DNA from: Lentibacter algarum
GTDB taxonomy: Bacteria > Pseudomonadota > Alphaproteobacteria > Rhodobacterales > Rhodobacteraceae
Direction: 5' to 3'
Length of the DNA stretch: 64,000 bases
Assembly: GCF_018860975.1 (NCBI RefSeq)
Contig: NZ_JAHKQI010000006.1
Location: 62,001-126,000 of the forward strand
The position numbers and the translations under genes were made by a program. The notes under the pieces are model-generated. The model saw nothing but the letters and a program-made list of their open reading frames with translations. It had not been told where the DNA came from and ran no database searches. Shown in pieces: positions 25,322-34,231 of this stretch. Position 1 is the stretch's first letter. Each line of letters begins with the position of its first letter.

Positions 25322-25861
25322 CTAGGGTTGCTTGCTCGCGCCGCGAGTGTCAATCGCAAGATGTGCGTCGCGCTGCCAAATCACCAAGGCGTTACCTTTG
25401 GGGGTGCGCAACGCTTGCAACAGCCGCTCGGCGCTCAGGCCGGGCAAGGCTGCAAATGCGTCAAACAACTCGTTCGCGCCGCTGGCCGATACAGGGATAT
25501 ACAGATCAGGCAGTTGTGGTTGCCGCAGCACCCATGCAGCTTCTTCACCGTCGGTCTCATATATCAGTTGCGTCAACTCTCGCACCGCAACAGCTCCGCC
25601 TGTATGGGCCGCGTAGTAAGTGATCTGCCCTTCGATCACCTCAACATAACCCGGCCCGTCTTCGGCGCCCCCGAACCAGACCCGCTGCAAAAATGAAAAA
25701 AACAGCACAGCCGAAAAGGCAAAAATGATCCACCCGAGCCATGACAGCACGCCAAATGCTGTCAGCGCCCAGTATAACCCGAGACCGCCCAAGGCTGCGG
25801 CAACAAGTAACTCGCGCACCCGCCAAACCGCGGCGCGCGCCTCTGGGCGTACAAAGCTCAC
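25322..25861 (-). CDS. Conserved membrane protein, function unknown
   Basis: I place the start at the GTG at 25861, which overlaps the rsmE stop as GTGA and has GGAG upstream; an in-frame GTG at 25888 is possible. About 179 residues: two adjacent hydrophobic segments (LLVAAALGGLGLYWALTAFG and LGWIIFAFSAVLFFSFL), then a cytosolic beta-rich half (YVEVIEGQITYYAAHTGG). This layout repeats that of the YcxB-like and PH-like proteins elsewhere in the window, but I do not recognise the family. Confidence 0.7.
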   Translation of the reverse strand: MSFVRPEARAAVWRVRELLVAAALGGLGLYWALTAFGVLSWLGWIIFAFSAVLFFSFLQRVWFGGAEDGPGYVEVIEGQITYYAAHTGGAVAVRELTQLIYETDGEEAAWVLRQPQLPDLYIPVSASGANELFDAFAALPGLSAERLLQALRTPKGNALVIWQRDAHLAIDTRGASKQP

Positions 25862-26583
25862 GTCCAGTCTCCGAGTTGCATTTGCCACATCGTAAGCGCC
25901 GCGACAGCCGCCGTGTCAGCGCGCAAAATACGCGGCCCGAGGCTCACGGGATGTGCGAAAGGCAACGCCCGCAAACGCGCACGTTCGCTGGCAGAAAACC
26001 CGCCCTCCGGCCCGATCAGGATCGCCCAAGGCGCGCCCTTACTGTCTGCGTCAAAGGGCGCACCGTGTTCCAACGATTCGTCGCAAAACATCAGTTTTCG
26101 GCCTTCAGGCCAGTCATCAAGCATTTGATTTAACTTGGATAACTCAGCCACTTCAGGAACATATGTGCCACCGCATTGCTCTGCTGCTTCGACAGCATGT
26201 GCCTGCAGACGGTCCTGCCTGATGCGCTCGGCATTGGTGAACTCGGTCTGCACCGGAATGATTCTGCGCGCGCCCATTTCGGCGGCCTTTTCGACTATGA
26301 AATCGGTGCGTGCTTTCTTGATCGGCGCGAAAACAAGCCACAAATCAGGCGGGTCAGCTTGCGGCCTTCGCAGCTCGACAACGTCAAGCTCTCCGCCCCG
26401 CTTGTTCGCATTCACAACCTGCGCCAACCACTCGCCATCAACCCCGTTGAACAAGGCCAAATGTGCGCCCTCGGTTTGCCGCATCACCCCGAATAGGTAG
26501 TGCGATTGCGGCTTTGTGAGCGTAAGCCGTTGCCCTGCCCCCAATGCCTGCTCTACATAAAGCCTGATTTTCACATTCGTCAT
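25858..26583 (-). CDS. rsmE: 16S rRNA (uracil-1498-N3)-methyltransferase RsmE
   Basis: This SPOUT-class enzyme methylates U1498 of 16S rRNA using S-adenosylmethionine. I start at the ATG at 26583 (MTNVKIRLYVEQ), typical for RsmE; the frame continues upstream without family features. The knot motifs are AILIGPEGGFSASE and SLGPRILRADTAAVAAL. It is divergent from ubiA with only 11 bp between the two starts. Confidence 0.93.
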   Translation of the reverse strand: MTNVKIRLYVEQALGAGQRLTLTKPQSHYLFGVMRQTEGAHLALFNGVDGEWLAQVVNANKRGGELDVVELRRPQADPPDLWLVFAPIKKARTDFIVEKAAEMGARRIIPVQTEFTNAERIRQDRLQAHAVEAAEQCGGTYVPEVAELSKLNQMLDDWPEGRKLMFCDESLEHGAPFDADSKGAPWAILIGPEGGFSASERARLRALPFAHPVSLGPRILRADTAAVAALTMWQMQLGDWT

Positions 26584-26594
26584 GGGCAAAACAT

Positions 26595-27566
26595 ATGAGC
26601 AGTGAGGGCAAGACACCAGAGCCAACAGGACAAGTTTCGGATGCGCTGAAAGACAACTGGGTAGACCGCTTCGCACCCGTGGCAAGCCGCCCTTATCTGC
26701 GCCTTTCACGCGCCGACAGACCGATCGGCACATGGCTTTTGCTCATCCCTTGCTGGTGGGGCCTTGTCTTGGCGATGCTGCATGACAGGCAGGCAAGCTG
26801 GCACGATCTCTGGATCTTCTGCGGCTGCGCAATCGGCGCGTTTTTGATGCGCGGCGCAGGCTGCACCTGGAACGACATCAGTGACCGCGACATAGACGGA
26901 AAAGTCGCGCGCACCCGCTCGCGGCCTATCCCCTCAGGGCAAGTATCACCCAAGCAAGCCGCTCTCTGGATGATCGTGCAAGCCCTTGTTTCACTGGCCG
27001 TTCTGCTAACTTTCAATACAGCTGCAATCGTGCTTGGCGTCCTCTCGCTCATTCCTGTCGCAGTCTACCCGTTTGCCAAACGTTTCACATGGTGGCCGCA
27101 GGTTTTTCTTGGGTTGGCATTCAACTGGGGGGCGCTTCTCGCGTGGACGGCCCATACCGGAAGCCTCTCTGCTCCGGCCCTTTACCTCTATGTTGCAGGC
27201 ATTGTCTGGACGCTGTTTTATGACACCATTTACGCCCATCAAGACACCGAAGATGACGCCCTTATTGGTGTCAAATCAACCGCGCGCTTGTTTGGCTCGC
27301 AAACGCCCACATGGCTCAGCCGCTTTCTTGCTGGCACGGTAACCTTACTTGGAATTGCCGTAATCGCGGCTGCGCTTAACCCTCTCAACAACCCACTTGC
27401 GTTGTTCGTCGCTCTCGCAGGCGTCATGGCGATGGGCTGGCATCTGCTTTGGCAACTGCAGAAGTTCAACCCGGACGACAATGCTGTTTTGCTTAAGGTT
27501 TTTCGCTCAAATCGCGATGCCGGTCTGATCCCTCTGCTGTTTTTTGCCGTAGCCCTGTTAGTTTGA
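26595..27566 (+). CDS. ubiA: 4-hydroxybenzoate polyprenyltransferase UbiA
   Basis: UbiA attaches the polyprenyl tail to 4-hydroxybenzoate in ubiquinone biosynthesis in the inner membrane. The 323-residue protein has the first aspartate-rich motif NDISDRDIDGKVARTRSRP, the second DTIYAHQDTEDD and seven to nine hydrophobic helices. A polar N-terminal extension of about 40 residues precedes RPYLRLSRADRPIGTWLL. Confidence 0.94.
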   Translation: MSSEGKTPEPTGQVSDALKDNWVDRFAPVASRPYLRLSRADRPIGTWLLLIPCWWGLVLAMLHDRQASWHDLWIFCGCAIGAFLMRGAGCTWNDISDRDIDGKVARTRSRPIPSGQVSPKQAALWMIVQALVSLAVLLTFNTAAIVLGVLSLIPVAVYPFAKRFTWWPQVFLGLAFNWGALLAWTAHTGSLSAPALYLYVAGIVWTLFYDTIYAHQDTEDDALIGVKSTARLFGSQTPTWLSRFLAGTVTLLGIAVIAAALNPLNNPLALFVALAGVMAMGWHLLWQLQKFNPDDNAVLLKVFRSNRDAGLIPLLFFAVALLV

Positions 27567-27625
27567 TTGAAACCCCCCGCCGCAAGGCTTAGAGAAAGAG
27601 CAGAACACCGCTTTAAGAAAGTCTC

Positions 27626-29548
27626 ATGCGCGTATCTTCACTTCTCATATTGTTGGCTACTTTTACTGTAGCAGCTATTTTGTCATTGGTTTCAGCCCAG
27701 TTTGCTGTGAAGCTGGTTGAAGAAACCTCTGAATACAGTGTTCGCAAAGCTCTTGATGAAAACGAGCTGACCTGGGCCGAAGTCTATGCTGACGGCTTGC
27801 AAGTCGTGCTGACAGGAACAGCCCCTTCCGAGGCGCAACGCTTTTTGGCGATCAGCACCTCCGGTAAGATTGTCGATGCCGCGCGGGTAATAGATGACAT
27901 GCAAATCAAAGCCTTGGCCGATCTTGCGCCGCCGAGGTTCTCTATTGAAGTGTTGCGCAACGAGAACGACATTTCCTTGATCGGCCTGATCCCTGCACAA
28001 ACCGACCGTGAGGCTTTTCTGGAGCGGGTCGGAGACCTTTCTGACAGCAGCAACATCGCCGATCTCCTTGAAAGCGCGGACTATTCTGTTCCTGAACGCT
28101 GGGAAGAAGCCGTTGAATTCGGGCTCGATGCGCTTGAAGCACTGCCGCGCTCGAAGGTTTCGATCGACGCCAACCGCGTTGCAGTTACCGCAATGGCCGA
28201 CAGCGAAACCCAGAAAAAGGATGTCGAAGCCAAACTCGCCCGTCGCGCACCCAAAGGGCTAAAGGTGACGTTCGACATTTCATCGCCAAGGCCGGTGATA
28301 ACACCTTTTGCGCTGCGGTTCATACAGGACGAAAACGGAAGCCACTTTGACAGTTGCTCCGCAGATACCGAGATCGCCCGCGCGCGCATTCTGACGGCTG
28401 CCGCAACTGCCGGGTTAGAGGGCAAGAGCGAATGTAAGATCGGCCTTGGCGTTCCAACACCCAGCTGGGCCGATGCTGCAAGCAAGGCGATTGCCGCTGT
28501 AAACGCCCTGAAAGGTGGCAGCGTTACCTTCGCTGATGCCGACATCACACTCGTCGCTGCGGAGGGCACGCAACAACGTGAGTTTGACCGAGTCATCGGC
28601 GAGCTAGAGCATGCTCTCCCCGAAGTTTTCACGCTACATGCCGTCTTGCCGGTCGTGTCAGACCTTGGCGAAGGCCCGCCCGAGTTCGTCGCGACGCTCA
28701 GCCCGGAAGGACTTGTCCAAATGCGGGGCCGCTTGAACGATGACGTCCTCAGCACGACAGCAATGAGCTTTGCAACCGCGCGCTTCGGTAGCACTTCGGT
28801 GCACAACTCTGCGCGCACGGACGAAACCTTGCCAGCAGACTGGCCGCTAAGAGTTTTGTCGTCGCTTGAAGCCCTGTCGCACCTTTCAAACGGCTCCGCC
28901 ACGGCAACGAGTGAGTCGATTGAGATCAGCGGCAATACCGGCGACAAAGAGGCGAAAGAAAAGATCGCCGCTCTGCTATCAGAGAAGCTCGGCAACAAGG
29001 CGCGTTATACGATCAACGTGACCTACCTGAAAAAGCTTGACCCGATCGCCGGATTGCCGACACCCGAGGAGTGTGAGGCGCAAGTTGCCGAAGTTTTGGC
29101 ACAAAACAAGATCACCTTTGAGCCCGGAAGCGGCACGATCGCGGCTGGAGCGCAGGGAACGCTCGATTCTATCGCAGCCATTCTGAAGAAATGTGGCGAT
29201 CTGCGCATGGAAATCGCTGGGCACACCGACAGCCAGGGCCGCGAAGAAATGAACCAGAACCTGTCTAAGGAACGTGCACAAGCGGTTCTCAACGGGTTGC
29301 GCGACAGGCGGGTTCTGACGATGGGTTTCAAAGCTGTCGGGCACGGCGAAGCTCAGCCTATTGAAAGCAATGACACCGAAGAAGGCCGCGAAGCCAACCG
29401 CCGGATCGAGTTCAAACTGGTGCGTCCCGAGCCCGTAAAAGAAGAACCAACAACCCTTGAAAGCACAGAGCAAGACAGCGCTGAGCAAGGCGGGGAAGCA
29501 CAAACCGAGGAAGACGCCGAAGGCGCGCCGAGCGAGGAAACAGACTAA
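27626..29548 (+). CDS. OmpA family protein with BON-like repeats
   Basis: This 640-residue envelope protein has an N-terminal signal or anchor (LLILLATFTVAAILSLVSA). A long periplasmic part follows in which BON-like segments recur (WAEVYADGLQVVLTGTAPSE, RVAVTAMADSETQKKDVEAK). A C-terminal OmpA peptidoglycan-binding domain spans about residues 490-600 (ITFEPGSGTI, AGHTDSQGREEMNQNLSKER, EANRRIEFKL). The last 40 residues are acidic and Glu/Thr-rich. The overall plan recalls mycobacterial ArfA. The next gene overlaps its stop by one base (TAATG), which suggests a partner. Confidence 0.82.
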   Translation: MRVSSLLILLATFTVAAILSLVSAQFAVKLVEETSEYSVRKALDENELTWAEVYADGLQVVLTGTAPSEAQRFLAISTSGKIVDAARVIDDMQIKALADLAPPRFSIEVLRNENDISLIGLIPAQTDREAFLERVGDLSDSSNIADLLESADYSVPERWEEAVEFGLDALEALPRSKVSIDANRVAVTAMADSETQKKDVEAKLARRAPKGLKVTFDISSPRPVITPFALRFIQDENGSHFDSCSADTEIARARILTAAATAGLEGKSECKIGLGVPTPSWADAASKAIAAVNALKGGSVTFADADITLVAAEGTQQREFDRVIGELEHALPEVFTLHAVLPVVSDLGEGPPEFVATLSPEGLVQMRGRLNDDVLSTTAMSFATARFGSTSVHNSARTDETLPADWPLRVLSSLEALSHLSNGSATATSESIEISGNTGDKEAKEKIAALLSEKLGNKARYTINVTYLKKLDPIAGLPTPEECEAQVAEVLAQNKITFEPGSGTIAAGAQGTLDSIAAILKKCGDLRMEIAGHTDSQGREEMNQNLSKERAQAVLNGLRDRRVLTMGFKAVGHGEAQPIESNDTEEGREANRRIEFKLVRPEPVKEEPTTLESTEQDSAEQGGEAQTEEDAEGAPSEETD

Positions 29549-29880
29549 TGTCGAGAAATGAATTCATCATAGCAACAGCGATAATTCTATTTATCGCCTT
29601 CAGCTTAGGTTGGTTTGTTAACTGGCTCATTCACCGGTTTACACGTGTATCGCGAGGCGACATGGAAGAGCTTGAAAAGATGGCTCAGGAACTTCACGAA
29701 GCCGAGGAAACCCGTGATCAGGCGATCACCTATTTGCAGCAACGCGAAGCAGAACTGACCAACCAGCTAAGCCAAACAGAAGCAGAGCTTTCGGCTGCAA
29801 TGGACGGTTTGCGCGATGCGCGACATGAGGCCGAAGAGATGCGCGCCTATGTTGAACGTGTTGGCCAAGGCCAGGCCTAA
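29548..29880 (+). CDS. Single-pass membrane protein with coiled coil
   Basis: The 110-residue protein has one N-terminal helix (IIATAIILFIAFSLGWFVNWLI) and then a long, highly charged heptad-like region rich in Glu, Ala and Gln, predicted coiled coil (residues 37-105). The start overlaps the OmpA-protein stop. It may anchor or oligomerise next to the OmpA protein; this is inferred from position only. The 3' end shares the 4 bp CTAA with the stop of the convergent YcaQ gene. Confidence 0.7.
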   Translation: MSRNEFIIATAIILFIAFSLGWFVNWLIHRFTRVSRGDMEELEKMAQELHEAEETRDQAITYLQQREAELTNQLSQTEAELSAAMDGLRDARHEAEEMRAYVERVGQGQA

Positions 29881-31031
29881 GGTTCTGCGATCAGTCCGGT
29901 GAAGCGAGCCATGCGGGCCAGTTCACTTTCAAAACGCGATTGGCGGCTTGCAGGCCATGCAACGCCAGCTTCCGGCCAGATGTTCGCAACCCTTAGCTTT
30001 CCGGCCTTTCGATCAGCCTTCAGTTCTGTGCGCCCAATAAGCCGGGCCCCTTCCAAAACCGGATAAACATAGTAGCCGTATTGGCGCTTTGCCTCGGGCA
30101 CGAATATCTCATTGCGATAGTAAAACCCGAACAAATGCTCGGTGCGTTTGCGGTCACGAAATGCGGGGTCAAACGGATTGATAATTCGCAATCTGGCCGT
30201 TGGTTCAGGTGCAGACTCAAGGCGGGCTACAATGTCGGGGAGCCCTAAGCATTGCTGGGTTTCTCCTTTGGCACCAGTCACTTGCAAGGGTATCAAACCG
30301 GCTTTGTTTTGCTCTATCCACGCTCGCACTTCGGCGGCACTGCAAGCATCCCAAAACCGTTGAATTTCGCCTGGCGTTGCAAACCCAAGCCGTTCAAGTG
30401 CGGTGCGGCAAAGCGCGTCGATCTGCTCGGCCTCACTCAACGATTGGAGGCGCAAATCCTCCGGGAAAACCCGCTCGGCCAAGTCGTAATACTTGACGAA
30501 ATTCTTCCGATGGCAGGTAGCGAGTTCACCCGCATACCACATGTAATCAAGCCCGAGTTTGTGCGGTGGGCGCTGCCACATTTCTTTCAACCGTGGGCCT
30601 TCGCTGTCAAAGTCTCGGGTGCTGAGTGCGCCCTCTTGGCGGATGCGCTCACGGATCTCTGCGCGACCTTCGGCATCGGGCATTTTGCGCCACCATCCCG
30701 CCGCTGATATCCTGTCAGCCGTGCGTTGGAACTGGCGCTGCCACATAGGCAAAAAGCCCATCGGAATCAGACTGGCATCATGGGTGAAGTGCTCAAACAA
30801 CGCGCGTGATTTCAACATCTTATCGAGCTCACCCAGCCGATAATTTTGGTTTCGTGTCCACATGATATGCTCGTGAGCGCGCTCGATATGGCGGATAGAA
30901 TCAAGTTGAACAAAGCCGATGTCATGGATGATTTGAGCAAGATCTGCCTTGCCCGTCGGGGTGTTTGCAAGCCCATGTGTTGACAACCAGAGACGCCTTG
31001 CCTGAGCGTTTGAAACCAGCAGCGCGCTCAT
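29877..31031 (-). CDS. ycaQ: YcaQ/AlkX-type winged-helix DNA glycosylase
   Basis: YcaQ family enzymes unhook DNA crosslinks. The ATG at 31031 overlaps the moaE stop (ATGA), giving 384 residues. The family QxD catalytic pair is visible as FVQLDSI near residue 35, with HIMWTRNQNY just after it and a C-terminal YVYPVLEGARLIGRTELK block. The frame extends another 17 codons upstream, but those lie in moaE. Confidence 0.85.
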   Translation of the reverse strand: MSALLVSNAQARRLWLSTHGLANTPTGKADLAQIIHDIGFVQLDSIRHIERAHEHIMWTRNQNYRLGELDKMLKSRALFEHFTHDASLIPMGFLPMWQRQFQRTADRISAAGWWRKMPDAEGRAEIRERIRQEGALSTRDFDSEGPRLKEMWQRPPHKLGLDYMWYAGELATCHRKNFVKYYDLAERVFPEDLRLQSLSEAEQIDALCRTALERLGFATPGEIQRFWDACSAAEVRAWIEQNKAGLIPLQVTGAKGETQQCLGLPDIVARLESAPEPTARLRIINPFDPAFRDRKRTEHLFGFYYRNEIFVPEAKRQYGYYVYPVLEGARLIGRTELKADRKAGKLRVANIWPEAGVAWPASRQSRFESELARMARFTGLIAEP

Positions 31032-31477
31032 TTGGTCCAGCGCTTTAGAGCCGCCTCGTCGGTGTCTTTGGCCGCGACCCAATTGGTGTCATCCGACGTG
31101 ATCTCTTTTTTCCAGAACGGTGCGCGCGACTTGAGGAAATCCATCAAAAATTCAGCGGCTTCAAAGGCGTCTTTACGGTGCGGTGCGGCGGTCGCGACCA
31201 TCATGATCGTTTCGCCGACTCTAAGGCTTCCAAAGCGGTGAACGACCAGAGCATCTTCCAGCGCCCATTTGGTCTTTGCCTCTCCCGCGATGCTCTGCAA
31301 AGCCTTTTCGGTCATCTCCGGATAGTGCTCGATTTCCATGCGCTCAAGCGTGCCGGCAGCGTTGTTCCGAACGATACCTGTGAACGTCACAACCGCTCCG
31401 GAAGTGCTTGTTTTCGAGGCGAATTTCTCAGTTTCTTCGCCAAGCCAAAAAGCCTCTTCCTGCACACGGATATCCAA
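31028..31477 (-). CDS. moaE: Molybdopterin synthase catalytic subunit MoaE
   Basis: MoaE receives sulfur from the MoaD C-terminus to convert precursor Z into molybdopterin. The 149-residue protein has the conserved GAVVTFTGIVRNN, RFGSLRVGETIMMV, HRKDAFEAAEFLMDFLKSRAPFWKKE segments including the active Lys in the last. It lies three bases after moaD on the same strand. Confidence 0.94.
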   Translation of the reverse strand: MDIRVQEEAFWLGEETEKFASKTSTSGAVVTFTGIVRNNAAGTLERMEIEHYPEMTEKALQSIAGEAKTKWALEDALVVHRFGSLRVGETIMMVATAAPHRKDAFEAAEFLMDFLKSRAPFWKKEITSDDTNWVAAKDTDEAALKRWTK

Positions 31478-31480
31478 GCG

Positions 31481-31726
31481 TCAGCCTCCTGTCATCGGTG
31501 GGAAAAAGGCCACTTCACGCACGCCTGCTAGGGGCGCATCAAAACTCGACAGCTCTTGATCAAGCGCCACGCGGAGTGCCGAGACATCGGCGAAAGCGGC
31601 CGCGTAACGCTCTTCGCGGGCCGACAGCTCAGTGACCAAATCAGCGACTGTTCTGGCAGTGGTTTCAACCACCTCGCGGGGCAGACCGATGCGTTCGCGC
31701 ACCCATGCAAAATAAAGCACATCCAT
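31481..31726 (-). CDS. moaD: Molybdopterin synthase sulfur carrier subunit MoaD
   Basis: This is a small (81 residue) ubiquitin-like protein that ends in Gly-Gly (FFPPMTGG), the site of thiocarboxylate formation. The N-terminus MDVLYFAWVRERIG is typical. It is followed by moaE three bases later and preceded by pgsA four bases earlier. Confidence 0.94.
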   Translation of the reverse strand: MDVLYFAWVRERIGLPREVVETTARTVADLVTELSAREERYAAAFADVSALRVALDQELSSFDAPLAGVREVAFFPPMTGG

Positions 31727-31730
31727 AGCG

Positions 31731-32396
31731 TCAGTCCTTCAAATAAGGGAGAGCTTTTCTGAAGTAATCCCATCCAGTGACCAATGTAAGCACAGCCGCC
31801 AGCCAAAGCAGAGCGGTTCCGGTGTAGCCAGCCCAGGTGCGTGCGGAGGCCTTCCAAAGCAAGCCTTGGGTGTCTTCGATTTCGCCCGCCATGATGCCAT
31901 TGAAGAGCTCATCATCCATGCCCCAAGCGGAGATCACGAGGTAATGCTCAAACACGCCCTTGGAAAAAAGCACTGCGATTGCAACCATTTGCAAGGTGGT
32001 TTTCCATTTGGCCAAGGGCGTAACCTTGAGCGTTCCGGCCGTGTCGCCGAGGAACTCACGCAGGCCGGAAACAAAGACTTCGCGGAACAGAATGAAGGTC
32101 GCGGGGAGCACGATATAGGGCGTCCAGCTGGTGTCGGAATAGCCGATAATCACAGCGAGGGCGATGACGACCATGGCCTTGTCAGCGATCGGGTCAAGCA
32201 TGGCTCCGAGCTTGCTTTCCTGCTTCCAAAGGCGGGCTAGGTAGCCGTCAAACCAGTCGGTTATAGCGGCCAAGCAAAACAGGATCAGCGCGAACCAGTC
32301 GGCAAGTGGGCGGTGAAAATAGAGGAACATCACGGCGACCATCGGCGCAGCGATCAGACGGAGAACCGTCAGGATATTTGGTATGTTCCATGTCAT
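31731..32396 (-). CDS. pgsA: CDP-diacylglycerol-glycerol-3-phosphate 3-phosphatidyltransferase PgsA
   Basis: PgsA makes phosphatidylglycerophosphate in the inner membrane. I start at the ATG at 32396 (MTWNIPNILTVLR), standard for the family; the frame extends upstream into non-family sequence. The CDP-alcohol phosphotransferase motif spans DWFDGYLARLWKQESKLG with its second Asp pair in MLDPIADK. It heads the pgsA-moaD-moaE-ycaQ string. Confidence 0.94.
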   Translation of the reverse strand: MTWNIPNILTVLRLIAAPMVAVMFLYFHRPLADWFALILFCLAAITDWFDGYLARLWKQESKLGAMLDPIADKAMVVIALAVIIGYSDTSWTPYIVLPATFILFREVFVSGLREFLGDTAGTLKVTPLAKWKTTLQMVAIAVLFSKGVFEHYLVISAWGMDDELFNGIMAGEIEDTQGLLWKASARTWAGYTGTALLWLAAVLTLVTGWDYFRKALPYLKD

Positions 32397-32496
32397 CTTG
32401 TCTTGAGTTGTAGCGGGGTTTTGAGCCCACGGAAAGACGCTTCGTATCGCCGGCCAAAATACCAAAGGTTAACGCGTGAAACCGCCCGCACAACGG

Positions 32497-32543
32497 GTGC
32501 ATACCGTAGTGCATACCACAGTGCATAATGCGTGCTGACAGTT
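32497..32543. repeat. Array of three GTGCATA repeats at 12-bp spacing, copy B
   Basis: GTGCATA (reverse complement of TATGCAC) begins at 32497, 32509 and 32521, again with exact 12-bp period. Bases 32508-32543 are the reverse complement of 23820-23855 without a mismatch. The array lies between the divergent pgsA and the ribbon-helix-helix gene at 32613, about 70 bp before the latter. Regular helical-turn spacing is what a cooperative DNA-binding protein would need. Confidence 0.85.
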
Positions 32544-32612
32544 CGCAGGGCTCAAAAGGCGTTAACTTTTTACGTCCAGTCTTGCCAAACCGTTAACCAA
32601 TGGAGGCCAAAG

Positions 32613-32984
32613 ATGACACGCCGCACAAAAGACAGCGCCCGTATTGAAGTGATCGACGAACTCAAGCAACTACAGGATGATCTGCGCAGCACATGGCTTG
32701 ACCGCTCGCTCCCCGAGGGCTGGAGCGGGCTTGAACAAGCCGCCGTCACCACCCGCAAGAAAGAGCGCATCACCATCCGGCTTGATGAGGATATGCTCAA
32801 ATGGTTCCGCGCTCAGGGGCCGGGCTATCAAGTCAGGATCAACCGGATTTTGCGCATCTACTGGGGCGGGCTGATCAGCGGCTTGGTGCAAAGTCACTAC
32901 AGCGAAGACAGCGTGACGCCGACATTTATGGAAATGGTGATCGAGAAGGCGCGACTCGCAGAGGAGAAACGCAACAGCGAGTAG
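32613..32984 (+). CDS. BrnA-like ribbon-helix-helix DNA-binding protein, without a BrnT partner
   Basis: The 123-residue protein carries KERITIRLDEDMLKWFRAQ, then GYQVRINRILRIYW, near residues 50-85. This is the ribbon-helix-helix signature of BrnA-type antitoxins. The start at 32613 has GGAGG seven bases upstream. It differs from a toxin-antitoxin pair in having no BrnT-like gene on either side, and in its extra polar N-terminal half and C-terminal helix. A stand-alone transcription factor acting on the neighbouring repeat array is inferred. Confidence 0.75.
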   Translation: MTRRTKDSARIEVIDELKQLQDDLRSTWLDRSLPEGWSGLEQAAVTTRKKERITIRLDEDMLKWFRAQGPGYQVRINRILRIYWGGLISGLVQSHYSEDSVTPTFMEMVIEKARLAEEKRNSE

Positions 32985-33028
32985 GTTTGCACTGGCGCGT
33001 CACGGCCCTTTCTGTTCGGGTGCATGAC

Positions 33029-34231
33029 ATGACGGCAGCGAACAACATCCGGCTCTACCCGTGGTTCAAGTTCTTCCAGAACCTGAACTTCTGGCAAGCC
33101 GTGTGGTTCTTGTATTTTCAGGCCGCCGTTGGCCCTGCTGAAGCGATCATGCTCTATGTGGTTTATGATATCGCAACGACCGTGCTTGAGGTGCCTTCGG
33201 GGTATATGTCTGACAGGCTCGGGCGACGACGGACGCTGATTGCGTCAGCGGTTTGCGGCGGGCTTGGGTCGCTGGCGCTATTTGGCGGCGGCGGATTTTG
33301 GGCCTTTGCGCTCGGGCAAGGCTTGCTCGGCGCAAGCACGGCGTTTTCCTCGGGAACAGACTCGGCCTTGCTCTACGAATCGCTGGCGAAAGAAGGGCGG
33401 CAAGACGAGACAGATGCGCAGGAATTGCGCGCGTTTCGCGTGTCCTATAGCTCTTTCGCGATGTCGGCTTTGGTTGGTGGAGCGCTAAGCTATTTGAGCC
33501 CTGCCCTACCTTTTGGAGTCACGGTTCTGGCCTTTGTCGCGATGCTCGCTGTCGCGTGGCGGTTTGTCGAGGTGCCGAGCGTTCTGGAGGAGTCACTTTT
33601 AGGCGGCCTTGGCGTATTGAAAGACCCATTCAAAAACCCGGTGTTGCTCTGGCTGTTTGCCCTCGCGGTGCTGATGTATGGCTTCGGGCATGTGCCGTTT
33701 GTGTTTGGGCAGCCATTTATCTTGCAAGCGCTTGAACGCCTTGGTTTGGCGGCGCAAGCACCTTTGGTTAGTGGTGCTGTGAGTGCTTTGATGATGATGC
33801 TGGCTGTCACTGCGTCGCTGGTGGCTTTGACACTGCGTAAGCGGCTTGGGCTGGTTGCGGTGCTGCTCTTGGCGTTTGCGATGCAGATCGGCTTGGCAGC
33901 GGTTATGGCGGCAACCGATCATGTGTTGGTGATCGGCGTTTTGCTGCTGCGGTTGGTGCCTGACTCTCTGTCGTGGCCGTTTATCTTAGCGCGTTCACAG
34001 CCCTTGTTGCATGACAGCATACGCGCGACTTACCTGTCGTTGCAGGCGTTTTTCGGGCGGATGGTGTTTGCCGCGACGCTGTGGTTGGTGACGCTAAAAA
34101 CCGAAGCGGTTGACGTGCTGACCCATGCGCAGATGAGCCCGATACTGTGGGGCTATGCCTTGGCTGGATTGCTCTGTGTTGCACTGTTGGCCGCGCTTGC
34201 ACGGCGCTCGGGGGTTGAACCGCGCGCCTAG
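33029..34231 (+). CDS. MFS transporter
   Basis: This is a 400-residue polytopic transporter with about 12 hydrophobic helices. The loop 2-3 signature is [16 protein letters not shown] and the N-terminal helix begins [17 protein letters not shown] start at the ATG at 33029. The substrate is not readable. It shares the 4-bp CTAG with the stop of uvrC on the other strand. Confidence 0.86.
   Translation: MTAANNIRLYPWFKFFQNLNFWQAVWFLYFQAAVGPAEAIMLYVVYDIATTVLEVPSGYMSDRLGRRRTLIASAVCGGLGSLALFGGGGFWAFALGQGLLGASTAFSSGTDSALLYESLAKEGRQDETDAQELRAFRVSYSSFAMSALVGGALSYLSPALPFGVTVLAFVAMLAVAWRFVEVPSVLEESLLGGLGVLKDPFKNPVLLWLFALAVLMYGFGHVPFVFGQPFILQALERLGLAAQAPLVSGAVSALMMMLAVTASLVALTLRKRLGLVAVLLLAFAMQIGLAAVMAATDHVLVIGVLLLRLVPDSLSWPFILARSQPLLHDSIRATYLSLQAFFGRMVFAATLWLVTLKTEAVDVLTHAQMSPILWGYALAGLLCVALLAALARRSGVEPRA

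Noticed and set aside
32497-32984. A full BrnT-BrnA toxin-antitoxin system
   Set aside because: Only the antitoxin-like gene is present; both neighbours (pgsA and the MFS gene) are unrelated and no small toxin frame is seen between them.
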